Source of the DNA: Antedon mediterranea
Lineage: Eukaryota; Echinodermata; Crinoidea; Comatulida; Antedonidae
Reading direction: 5' to 3'
Length of the DNA stretch: 64,000 nt
NCBI RefSeq assembly: GCF_964355755.1
Contig: NC_092679.1
Span: forward strand, 24,056,432 to 24,120,431
Numbering within the stretch: position 1 is the stretch's first letter; each line of letters starts with the position of its first letter. This document shows, piece by piece, positions 1-11,200 of this stretch. Below the pieces are notes generated by a model. It did no database searches. It worked only from the letters and a program-made list of their open reading frames with translations, and was not told the origin of the DNA. The translations under genes and the position numbers were made by a program.

Positions 1-569
1 GAAGTATAATTGTCTTCCACAATCGAAAAATGATGTTTCTATGTTGAACAATGACCAACGGTAATAGACGGACACTCGATGTTCACAACTGCTTTTAGAT
101 TAAAACCTTTACATCTTGACACAAAGCGTAAAGTACTTGGTAATGTGGATTGGAGGCCTAGCGGAAGGACACCTTTGTTTAGTAGCCTCAGATAACCACA
201 TACTTGGATGTCGCGTGCCGTAAGTCCGTTATAATAAAAGCGTGAAGTGATGAATGCTTTGCGTTTAAAAGCCTACATTACTTAGCTTTGATTGATTGAA
301 TAATTGATTAACTAATTGAGTACTTATTGATAGATATTGATTAATCACTTATTGATTTTTTTAAATATCAATAATAATATTTCAAATATTTATCATGGCA
401 TGAATAAAGTAATTTATGAACATTTTCTGATTTTTAAAAACTAATCGGAGACTAATCTTTTTGTCTAAAAGAGTAGACATTTTAAACAGCACTTTCCCTT
501 TCAAGCACGTCTTGCCGTTGAGTTTGTAATGTTTTATTTGAAGCAAAGTAGGCCTACTTCGCATAGTCA
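1..569. other. Intergenic, nothing recognised
   Basis: AT-rich sequence without a convincing exon, RNA gene or repeat. The short open frame on the - strand near 382-570 is AT-rich and has no recognisable protein character. Confidence 0.4.
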
Positions 570-625
570 ATGGACTTACATTATCTATTTGTTCAGCTGA
601 AAGACAGCAATGCTGAATGGGAAGG

Positions 626-893
626 GAACGACGCTGTGAAGAAGTGTCCAGGTCAAGTCTATAACCATAGGAACGACGCTGTCAAGAAGTGTCCAGGTCC
701 AGTCTATAACCAAAGGAACGACGCTGTGAAGAAGTGTCCAGGTCCAGTCTATAACCAAAGGAACGACGCTGTGAAGAAGTGTCCAGGTCCAGTCTATAAC
801 CAAAGGAACGACGCTGTCAAGAAGTGTCCAGGTCCAGTCTATAACCAAAGGAACGACGCTGTGAAGAAGTGTCCAGGTCCAGTCTATAACCAA
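626..893. repeat. 45-bp minisatellite, six copies
   Basis: Six head-to-tail copies of a 45-bp unit beginning GAACGACGCTGT. The length is divisible by three and the unit lacks stops in more than one frame, so it reads open on both strands (113 aa on + from ATG 570, 104 aa on -). On + the unit reads NDAVKKCPGPVYNQR. Most differences sit in the first copy; later copies differ by GTG/GTC, which is silent in the + frame. I treat it as a minisatellite rather than a gene. Confidence 0.9.
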
Positions 894-911
894 ATACAAG
901 CTATGACGTAA

Positions 912-3270
912 TGCACTAAACCACAGTTGTCACCACAAGACGGTTCACACAATCAACATCGACAGGTGCGTGCCAAATATGCTATAATTTTTCATCACAA
1001 TGATCTATATAGGGTAGCTTTTAATTATAAATGAGATACTATTGTATTGTAATAAATAATAATTTTAATCACAATCAAATTTCAATCCTTAACGAAAAAA
1101 GTAATAATTATATATAAAATTAAAATTAGATTAATATTAAGTCAAAATCGTTCATATAACACATAGTTACAGAGATATGAGATCCCAATAAACAATATAA
1201 TGTACAATATAAATCAACTTGGATGTTTCAAGCAGCAATACCCTATACTTTGATCGTCCTCATATCATAAGAGTTTATAAAAAATAGAAGAATTAATATG
1301 CTTAGATTTTAGGAATTTAAAAGTTACAAAATAAATTAATGAATATTAAAAAAAATCTTATATTATTCTACAACCGTAATTATACTGTATAAGTATTCTG
1401 ACATTATTTTGAACACATCAGCTTGGTTAATAATTAATTATATTCATTAAAGTACTGCTCCAGTCTTGATTAATCAAGTCAGCTCTTAGCAAACATCGGA
1501 TTACATTGTATTGGATGTTTGATTTATTAACAATTATCTGCATATCATCAGCTATAATGTCTATTATAAAATTCTAAGGAAGCTTTTCAGCACAATCTGA
1601 ATTTCAGACTTCAAGAGTTACACTCATAGAATTTAAAGCCAAAATAAAAAAGAAAAAAAAATCGAGTTTTGTATATATTTACAACAAATTAATTTTTATG
1701 GTATCATAGATGTATCAATTTGTGGCGTTTAATTCCCTGGCTGCTCGCTCACCTCCCCTCCCACAATTACAACAAAGTAATAATGAAAGCTGAAACTAGT
1801 TGATATTGCGTCAAAATGTGGTTAATTTATAAAACTAAAACATTTCAAAAAGTATGTTTTAGGAAGTTTTTTTTAAATGTGTTTTAACCTATAATGTACA
1901 ATGTAATCGAAACTCAGCCCTAAAGCTCCCTTTTGGCTTCTTAGTATCGACACAAAACAAAAAATCTAACAAAATTATCTTATAGATTTTAATAAAATAA
2001 AACGTTTGTTATGTGTGTTGGCTACTCATTATGCAATTTTTCCGTTCCCATCCAACAACCCCCTAATTCTCTATGTCTATCCTAAGCCCCATAACATTTA
2101 ATCACAGCTTTTGTTAGAAATGTTCAGTGTGTGCAGTTCACATACTCAAGTAGGCGTGATCTCATGTTCACACAGAGGGCCTGTGTCTTTATTCTTTGAT
2201 TCGAATCAGAGAGTTTGTTGATAAATGTTGTGATTTAAACAAAAGCTAGTTCGTAATTTGAAGTGAATGCACACAAATCTGAAATGTACCACAAACAAGA
2301 ACTAGTATTTTTTATCGACTAAAAATATATATGTCGTTTCAAATTAATTTATTAAATGTTCATACATCACCGTGTGGTTTAAAATTTATTCTGTGCCTGT
2401 TAATTTAATATAAGTATAATTATTTATAAACATCATTAGTTACTATTTTTATTTTCCTTTTAGTTAACGTTTTCTCATTTTCTGTGTATTTATCGTTCTC
2501 GTTTTTAATTGTTTGAGGACCTCATGCATGTCTGATTTTGCTGTTTTGAGCCACGTACACTCATTAGACAAAGTTTAATAAATATTAAAATAAAAAACGC
2601 CAAAACTTGAAAAAAAACCCAGCTTGGTTGATCATCTGACAGCGAGTTGATTGAGTAAACCAATATATTCGATTATTTTGTTGTATGTATAAGGATATTA
2701 TTTTTTTTTTCATTCTCCACATTCCTAAACAATCTGAAAACTCCACTAAACTCCTCTTTTTCCTTTTTTGTTTCTATTTTTCTATTATTAATTTAGTTTT
2801 TATAATTTAAATATATTTAAATGTAATGATAATTATTTATGTAACCTGAGTCACTCGGGCAAACTAGATTTTTTTTCACTTTATTGTTTTCTCATCATAT
2901 CTCAGTCTTTTGTTTATTTTCCTAGTTTTCAGTTTTTTGTAATTCGCAATAAAATAATAATTTAAATAACATATTAAAATTATATAATTGAGTGATGTGT
3001 AGTTATTCATGTCTACCAGAATTCCTTTGTTGTCACTCTGCATTTTTAAAGCAAAGAATATGTCAATATTTCAAGTCAATCCGCGTATGGTATGCAATAC
3101 AAAACTAATGAAAACATGTTAGCAGAGCGGAAGAACACAATTGAACAAGTAACAGCATAATGATTGATCCTTTCAACTTGTAAGCTGTTCAATTATCCAT
3201 GCTACGTCTAAATAAATTTAAATGCCTATAAAATGTTGAACAATGTTTGTCAAAGGAATTATTTTGATGT
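912..3270. other. AT-rich intergenic DNA
   Basis: Long AT-rich stretch with homopolymer runs. No splice-flanked open frame, tRNA-like box or tandem array was seen. Confidence 0.4.
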
Positions 3271-3274
3271 GGTT

Positions 3275-3460
3275 TTGCTGTATATATTCAATTCAATTCA
3301 ATTTCTTTATTGCTGCAAATGCCATCAAGGGCTAATATCCACTTAAACATACTACATCATACAAACATAATGATACATATTTACATTTAAAATTTAAACA
3401 CATTAAAATTATAGTCATTACTACTGTAGTAGTTATTATTATTTTTAATTATTGTAATTA
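3275..3460 (-). mobile_element. Non-LTR retrotransposon 3' tail (fragment)
   Basis: Read on the - strand it ends with an AATAAAG signal followed by repeated TTGAA/ATTGA units, a common 3' terminus of LINE-type retroposons. A similar tail lies in the opposite orientation near 24340. No coding sequence remains. Confidence 0.4.
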
Positions 3461-4719
3461 TTGTTCTGATCTGTTGTAGTTATATACAGACATTGGGCTG
3501 GTATAGATTGATGATGGCCTATGCCCGAAATATTTTGTGTACATTTTATATTTAGGCATTTTTTGATTTAGAGAATATAGGCATAGAAATAGGCCTATAT
3601 ACTTTATTCGTAAAAAAATGTTCCAATTCAAGTAAAAAAACCATAGACCTAACCAATTATTCATTATCAATAAAAGAAAATTTGTTTGCGGCTTCTCGAG
3701 TTCGTCCGTCTACAGCCTTTTGTTTTTTTATGCTAATAATTTGGTGTTGATGATGCCCTGCGGTAGGCCTATATCCAACGGTATTTGTTGATTGTGTATG
3801 CATATAATTTGATTCATTTCAAAATTGATTTTCTGTCTTAAATAGGCGTTTTGCTTAAGGGCTTTTAATACTTTATCGAAATGCTTTTGGTGGAACGTAA
3901 AAGTAAAAAAATACTGCTCTGGTTAATTTTTGTTTTTGTTTTGTTTATCTGCTGCGGGCCTATTGTCCGACATCGGCTGGTACGCGACGTGGGAACAAAG
4001 AGGAGGAGACAACGGCATTGATATCCCCATGGGAGAGTGGTATAGCGATGGAAGACGAAGTCATCCAATCCAATGCTCATCAGCTTTTGTTGCTAACAGA
4101 ATGCCTTAATTAAAATGTTATATCAGGTCCCATATCACTGATCATGTGTATAATGGAGAAATAAGTATTTCTCCATGGTATAATAATACATATCGGACAG
4201 AATTCGATGAGGTCACACTAAATAAAAATCATAAGTCATAAGTGGAAGCTAAGAAGTTATGCAAAATATTATCAATCATTAGGCCTACCAACTGTGTTTG
4301 CCTTATTGATGCGTACGGTCTCTACATTTAAACATTAATTTTTTACTAAGGAGAGAAAAAATTATAATTTAATTTATGTTATTTTTTCCACAAGTTTGGG
4401 CTTATTATTAGAGGAATCAGCTGACCTAAATATGTACAAAACTAGCTGTGGTTTCAACCTGCTTTTTTCAGTAAATAACATTAACCAGAGTCTTACAAAG
4501 GTCGAAGTTCACGCACATGTACGTGTTGCTGCTGCTACTACTCGCTCCTGCTGTCCTGTTTCATGTCAACGCTGGTTCCGTTGTTTTATTTATAGCATTT
4601 TAATATTATAGAATAATAAACTAAGCCTAAAGAACAATTGGAGGTTAGTTATGATCCGAATTATTTGTAGGCCTAGCTAGGATACCACCATTAGAGTAGG
4701 GTCTCGTCTCTTTAATATA
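3461..4719. other. Intergenic, nothing recognised
   Basis: AT-rich with scattered AGGCCT motifs. The open frames of about 70 codons here show no homology that I recognise and no splice context. Confidence 0.35.
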
Positions 4720-4810
4720 CAGTTACTCAGTAAACTAGGCCTAGCTGCTAGCCGGCTATATGCCTAGCTCTAGCTAGCTAGGCCCCTAGCCTAGGTACCC
4801 TAGGCTATAT
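4720..4810. repeat. CTAG/AGGCCT-dense palindromic patch
   Basis: Many overlapping short palindromes (CCTAGG, GCTAGC, AGGCCT, CTAG) within 90 bp. Similar patches occur near 5710-5770 and 26880-27030, so this looks like a recurring local sequence habit of the genome. Confidence 0.5.
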
Positions 4811-4944
4811 AGGAACTTAACAACCGTGCCTGTCGTCGGCATCTCGTCGCTGAACTGAAGCTGTTCTGGATGATAAAGGCTTAGATAATACATTAATTTC
4901 GTTAAAGACCTCTCAAGCCTAGTTAGGCCTATTATAGTATTACT

Positions 4945-5711
4945 GTTATGCGCGATTTGAACGATTTGCGCAATTTGAAATTGCGCAAAAAAAATCCTTG
5001 CGCAATTTGAATTGAAACATGTGTTTCAAATTGCGCAAGCAACGTATTAAATTGCGCAAGTAATCTGCAAATTGCGCAAGGTTTTTCGACAGATTGTGAA
5101 ATCATGCACACCCATATTTTTATAGTAATTTCTAAGAATGATTCAAACTTAAAGATAAATATCGCATTTCCTTATTTTAGTACTGCAAATATTGTTATAA
5201 GTTAGCATACCGTCGAAGAACCGACGAAGGGAAACGAAGCGGTGGTGTTCCACCAGGCGGGCGCGGCGCGGGCGGCCGTCTATACTACTCTAGCCTAGCT
5301 AGGGTCTGGACTACTGATACTGACTAGGTTACATGGCCTAGCTTAAACTAATATTAAAAACTTAAAAAGTGAGTATTAAACATTATCTTCATTGAAATGG
5401 TCTTATTTATATAATAAAATACTAAATTTTAAACTCCTCTGCCTAGGCCTAGCCTAGCCATGTATGGGAAAATTTACAGTTCGTTTTCAAATTGCGCAAA
5501 GGTGTCATATTGCGCAAGAACTATCTTGCGCAATTTACAAATTGTGCAGCGCAATTTAAAATTGCGCAAAAATTTTCTTGCGCAATTTGAAATTGCGCAA
5601 GTTGATTGCGCAATTTGAAATTGCGCAAAAAAATCCTTGCGCAATTTCAAATTGCGCAAGGATTTTTTTGCGCAATTTCAAATTGCGCAAATCGTTCAAA
5701 TCGCGCATAAC
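4945..5711. mobile_element. Long-TIR nonautonomous DNA element, copy 1
   Basis: The element begins GTTATGCGCGATTTGAAC and ends with its reverse complement. The terminal inverted repeat extends about 65 bp into arrays of TTGCGCAA. The direct repeat ATTACT flanks it (4939-4944 and 5712-5717) and may be a 6-bp target duplication. A GC-rich core at 5210-5280 separates two TTGCGCAA-rich ends. I count roughly 18 perfect TTGCGCAA palindromes. There is no transposase; the small open frame at 5474-5659 is just the repeat translated. Confidence 0.75.
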
Positions 5712-5780
5712 ATTACTATACTACTAGGCTACTAGGAGGCTAGGCCTAGCTAGTAGCCTGTAGGCCTAGTAGTGTAACTG

Positions 5781-5811
<31 letters not shown>

Positions 5812-6248
5812 GGTTTAAAAACACATACAAAACAGCAGCCATTGGCTGATAACGTTTGTTTACAATCAATATACATATATAATTAAAAGTAAAAGAGGCA
5901 CAATTACAAACAGCATAGAAAAATAACTATATATTATAAAACACAAAATACAATATTATTCGTTCATAAAATTGAGCACGTCATTATTATTATTATTATT
6001 TAAGATTATTATTAATATATACATTATTAAAATTATAATAAAAGGTCGAAACGGCATCTAGAAAGTGAGAAATAATCATGGAAATCAAACCTATATCAGT
6101 TAGCATTAATGAACTTAACAATCGTAGGTATGGCAGACCTTTGGTATCGTTCAGTTTTACACCTGGGGGGAAGGAGACTTCCGGTACTAGTTGTATTAGA
6201 CCTAAGGGTTCTCTTCTGCCTGCGGCAAGGAGGTAGCATGTCTCGAAA
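5781..6248 (-). mobile_element. 5'-truncated LINE with (TAAA)n tail
   Basis: On the - strand, 6245 down to about 6095 translates to a piece resembling the end of a non-LTR reverse transcriptase ORF (CKTERYQRSAIPTIVKFIN, then a stop). An AT-rich 3' UTR follows and ends in a (TAAA)n run at 5781-5811. The 5' end is cut off where the foldback arm begins. The family assignment is my inference from the C-terminal pattern and the tail. Confidence 0.5.
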
Positions 6249-6788
6249 AGTAGTATAGCCGGCCGCCCGCGCCCGCCTGGTGGAACACCACCGCTTCGTT
6301 TTCCTTCGTCGGTTCTTCGACGGTATGCTAACTTATAACAATATTTGCACTACTAAAATAAGGAAATGCGATATTTATCTTTAATTTTGAATCATTCTTA
6401 GAAATTACTATAAAAATATGGGTGTGCATGATTTCACAATCTGTCGTTCAAATGCGCGATTTGAACGATTTGCGCAATTTGAAATTGCGCAAAAAAAATC
6501 CTTGCGCAATTTGAATTGAAACATGTGTTTCAAATTGTGCAAGCAACGTATTAAATTGCGCAAGTAATCTGCAAATTGCGCAAGGTTTTTTGACAGATTG
6601 TGAAATCATGCACACCCATATTTTTATAGTAATTTCTAAGAATGATTCAAAATTAAAGATAAATATCGCATTTCCTTATTTTAGTAGTGCAAATATTGTT
6701 ATAAGTTAGCATGCCGTCGAAGAACCGACGAAGGAAAACGAAGCGGTGGTGTTCCACCAGGCGGGCGCGGGCGTCCGGCTATACTACT
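6249..6788. repeat. Large foldback, about 195-bp arms
   Basis: 6249-6445 is the inverted copy of 6592-6788. Both match the 5090-5290 interior of element copy 1. The roughly 146-bp loop contains the left TTGCGCAA-rich end of copy 2. The arms include the GC-rich segment with the short palindrome TGGTGTTCCACCA. Confidence 0.8.
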
Positions 6789-7250
6789 CTAGCCTAGCTA
6801 GGGTCTAGACTACTGATACTGACTAGGTTACATGTCCTAGCTTAAACTAATATTAAAAACTTAATTTTTACATTTATTTTGATTTATTTCAAGTTACAGT
6901 GATAATATTATTTAATTGTAATAATAAATGTTATGTATTTATTAAATTATTATAATACCGATTGTCTGGTAGAATTTTGTTGCGCAATTTGAAAATTTAC
7001 AGTTCGTTTTCAAATTGCGCAAAGGTGTCATATTGCGCAAGAACTATCTTGCGCAATTTACAAATTGTGCAGCGCAATTTAAAATTGCGCAAAGATTTTC
7101 TTGCGCAATTTGAAATTGCGCAAGTTGATTGCGCAATTTGAAAGTTGCGCAAAAAAATCCTTGCGCAATTTTAAATTGCGCAAGAATTCTTTGCGCAAGG
7201 ATTTTTTTGCACAATTTCAAATTGCGCAAATCGTTCAAATCGCGCATAAC
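6451..7250. mobile_element. Long-TIR nonautonomous DNA element, copy 2
   Basis: Second copy of the TTGCGCAA element. The right end is intact (...CGCGCATAAC) but the left end lacks the first bases GTT. Part of the interior (about 6865-6985) is replaced by unrelated AT-rich sequence relative to copy 1. About 18 more TTGCGCAA palindromes are present. Its right end lies about 240 bp before the first recognised ESF1 exon. Confidence 0.75.
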
Positions 7251-7412
7251 ATAACTAATAGACTAATAATAGAATAGTAGTGTGGATGACGGATATTATT
7301 ATGGATGGCTTATTATTATAATGATGGTATTCATAAAATAAAAGACTAGCTAAGCCCTACTGTATATAGGTTTACTAATACTATTCTATTAATGGTAATA
7401 CTCTACTAGCCC

Positions 7413-7423
7413 ATGGCATGGAG
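7413..7423 (+). CDS. ESF1: Possible ESF1 start exon (speculative)
   Basis: ATGGCATGGAG is followed directly by a GTATAA donor at 7424. Joined to the acceptor at 7487, the split codon becomes AGG and the frame continues into the exon at 7488, adding [11 protein letters not shown] before the ATG at 7510. The implied intron is only 64 nt. The phase fits but chance agreement is likely; the ATG at 7510 is the safer start. Confidence 0.2.
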
Positions 7424-7509
7424 GTATAAACATACCGGCATGACTAGCCTAACACTAATTGCACTTTTTTTATTAATTAATTAACAGGTTGAAAAGTAGC
7501 AGGACAAGG

Positions 7510-8274
7510 ATGGATGTATCCGTTGACGAAAGGTTTTCCCATATTGGGAAAGATCCAAGATTCCGGATGATGCCAAAGCAAGACCGGAAGGTGAAAATAG
7601 ACAAACGTTTCCAAGCTATGTTCAAGAGCAATCAGTTCAAACTGAAATACTCGGTTGATAAGCGAGGTCGTCCCGTAAATCAATCATCGTCTGAAAATTT
7701 AAAACAATTTTATGAGCTTTCAGATTCCGAAGAAGAAACTGATAACCAATCAAATAAAGCATTTTCAGCGGTGAAAGAAAGACAGGAAAAAAGAAGATTA
7801 TCAACGCAGTCATTACCAGAGATGAAAGGAAAACAAAGTCATAAAAAGAAGTTAATAGAATTACTGAAAAAAAGAAAAGAATTTTTACGAAATAAATCAC
7901 TGATGCACAGTCAATCTAAAAATGCAACTAAAATGGGAAAATTTAAACAAAATAAAGAAGCAAATGAAAAAGAAATAAATATGGAGGAAGAAGAAGAAGA
8001 TTCGTCTGATGATAGTGGAGAAGAAATAGATCCATTAGGAATTGATGTTGCCAGAGGAATGGGCAACGTGGAATCAAGCTCTGAATCCGAGTCGGAAAGT
8101 GAAGATGAACTGGAGCACGAATGGGGAGAACTTGACGCTGATGCACCGCGGAACGAGGACACGTCAGCAAGGTTGGCAGTGTGCAATGTTGATTGGGATC
8201 GCATCAAGGCTACAGACTTGATGGCTGTCTTTAACTCATTCAAACCTACTGGAGGACTTGTCAAATCTGTTAAG
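7510..8274 (+). CDS. ESF1: ESF1 coding exon 1
   Basis: Acceptor TTAACAG ends at 7487, so the exon itself begins at 7488 and is open from there; the first in-frame ATG is 7510. It carries the conserved N-terminal block, the acidic tract and the start of the core domain. Donor AAG|GTATAC, phase 0. The open frame runs on to 8379, but that tail is intronic because the homologous continuation IFPSEFG lies at 9002. Confidence 0.93.
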
Positions 8275-11200
8275 GTATACTTCAAAAGTCTAGAAAAAAA
8301 CCACCCCCAAGACAGTTATCTCCGGGATACCTACCACCCAAACAACCACTCCTCTAAGACAAGTACCAAATTTATTTGAAAAAAGCCCCGCTTTGAACAA
8401 ATGCCCCTCGAATAAATACCCCAGGCCTTTATTTTTTTTACTCAAACTTTCTATTTGTCGTATAATTCATTGATTTGATATATCCAACATTTACTATAAT
8501 TATGGGACTTTCAAGTTTGATTGTTGTCTTCTATTTAGATACTGTTTGCAATCAGTGGGGAGCAATTGTAACATTTGATATGTAAGATCTTATGTAAAAG
8601 CTATTTAGATACTGTTTGCAATCAGTGGGGAGCAATTGTAACATTTGATATGTAAGATCTTATGTAAAAGCTATTTAGATACTGTTTGCAATAAGTGGGG
8701 AGCAATTGTAACATTTGATATGTAAGATCTTATGTAAAAGCTATTTAGATACTGTTTGCAATCAGTGGGGAGCAATTGTAACATTTGATATGTAAGATCT
8801 TATGTAAAAGCTATTTAGATACTGTTTGCAATCAGTGGGGAGCAATTGTAACATTTGATATGTAAGATCTTATGTAAAAGCTATTTAGATACTGTTTGCA
8901 ATCAGTGGGGAGCAATTGTAACATTTGATATGTAAGATCTTATGTAAAAGCTCACAGACTTAGTTATCAATTATTTGCTACCAATTATTATTTTTTTATA
9001 GATATTTCCATCTGAATTTGGTCGACAGAAGATGAAAGAGGAAGACCAACATGGACCAGCAGGACTGCTACACAAAGATGAACAAGAAATTGACTTTGAC
9101 AGTCTTGAAGGTCAGAAGATCCAGATGGAAAGACTACGAACATATCAATTGCAAAGGTGAGGTCATGTGATCTGGGCTTTGAGGTCATGTGATCTGAGCT
9201 GTGAGGTCTTGGGATTTGACATACAGTAGAACGCCTCCTTTGAGGGACCCTTAGATACTCCTATTAACGGGACACTTTCCTGTGAAACGAGGGGCAATAT
9301 GTTTTACACATACAATTGAACCATGCTGTACATCTGGCAAAAGTTGTATATTCCAATTCTTTTTTATTTATTTTTATTATTATTCAATTTTAGGCAAATT
9401 GCCAAGGATAACCACTAGTAAACTCAATCACTGTCCTTCTCTCAAAGGTGGCTCTCCTGTTCACACGACAAACATATACAAGATGCTCTACATAAAGACT
9501 TATTACAAGTTTTTGAGAGTGGGGTTGCAAATTGTCACGAGAAAAAATCCTGACATATGACAGGACTTGAACCCAGGACCCTTAGATTGGTAGCCAAGCA
9601 TCATAACCACTCCTTTGTGTTATGTGAACCACTACATTATATTTTGGTCTGTGAGTACACAGTACAGTAAAACAGTTTACATTATGGATATTTGTATATA
9701 TATCTTATTTACTATTATGAGGTAGTACTACTATCAGTCAAGTCAATTTACTTTCAAATAAAGTTTAATTTTGAGGCAATTACTGTAATTGCTATTGCTC
9801 AACATCTTGCTTGTTCCCTGGAGTGTCATTGCACAACATGGGCTGTGATTTCATTGTAATGATGCTGATTCACAGATAAAACAATTGAATGAAGTTGTCT
9901 AGGCTCCAGGCTAATGTTGGGTGATGATTTCATTTTAACATTAACAAGTACATTCTGAGTAACTGGCTGCTTTGGTAAAATAAAGTTTACACAAATGGTT
10001 TTGGATAATAGCTTTTCTATTAAAGACTGTGTACTGTTTCTGCAGCCAAAAATTAACTGATAATTAACCTATAAAAATTTAACCGAAAATTAACATAATT
10101 ATCTCATTCAAATCAGACTAATTATCAGAAAAATGTTACCTTTGACCTGAAAGAACAAATTGTTTGGGACAGCCTTAATAAAGGGACTCAGCCAGCCAAC
10201 CCTTATTTAATGGACTCCAAAAAGAGGACACTTTGTTCAAGCTGATGGTTATTAATCCTTAGATAGATAGTTTTAATACGTACAGTATCTACAGTACTAC
10301 TATAACAAAACAAAGTACCATTATTATAGGGATATCTTGGATATTGTCACACTTGTACAAGTTCTGTATTAAAAGCTCAGAAATTATTAATTATATCATA
10401 ACACTAACATGTTTTATACATGCATTGCTTTATAGATTGCGATACTATTATGCGGTAGTTGAGTGTGACTCTCCTCAGACAGCTTCGGCCATCTATGACC
10501 AATGTGATAATATGGAAATAGAAAGTAGTTCTTCCAAGTTAGATCTCAGGTAAGCGTAAAGAGGTAACTCAACATAAATATCAATACTCGCCAAAATAAG
10601 CGCTCCTTTTGGTGCAATGCATAGTTGCGCTTTTTGCTTTATAATATTTGAAAATAATAATATCCTGGATTTATAAAGCATCTCCAAGTGTGCTGTACAA
10701 ACACCTATAAAAACATACTCCCATAATGCAGCTAGTAATCCGCGCAGAGTTGTGACTTGACCTTACTAGGTACTCATTTGCATACCTGAGTAAAGAGAAG
10801 TAAACGCAATTGTTGCAAGAGTTGGATTCGAACCCACGATCAGCAGTCCAACACCCTGCGCCACATGTCCTTGATTTTTAAATCTATATTTCATTCTTTG
10901 AATTAAAGGTTGTAGAAATGAATTAAATTTTATTTTTTTTCAGGTTTATCCCAGATGATGTTACCTTTGATGTTGCTCCTACCAGTCAGGTAACAGACAC
11001 TGGTAATATGACAAACTACAAACCACAAGATTTCAAAACAACCGCACTGCACCAATCGAAGGTGGTGTTGACGTGGGACGAGACGGATAAAGAAAGGTCA
11101 CGGATAATGCAACAGGCGTTTGAAAGCAAGGAGTTCAACGATGATGATGTAAAAATGCTGATAGCATCTAGTGATGATGACAATGATGATGATGAAGGTA

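Noticed and set aside
626-893. CRISPR-like array
   Set aside because: The unit is fully tandem without unique spacers, and the context is a eukaryotic genome.
5474-7247. Short - strand frames rich in Cys, Ala, Asn and Leu at 5474-5659 and 7044-7247
   Set aside because: They are direct translations of the TTGCGCAA-rich transposon ends.
8275-8379. Extension of the ESF1 exon 1 frame to 8379
   Set aside because: The homologous continuation IFPSEFG starts at 9002 and a consensus-compatible donor ends the exon at 8274.
10815-10873. Functional tRNA gene
   Set aside because: A and B boxes are present, but it is attached to a SINE body and I cannot fold a complete cloverleaf.
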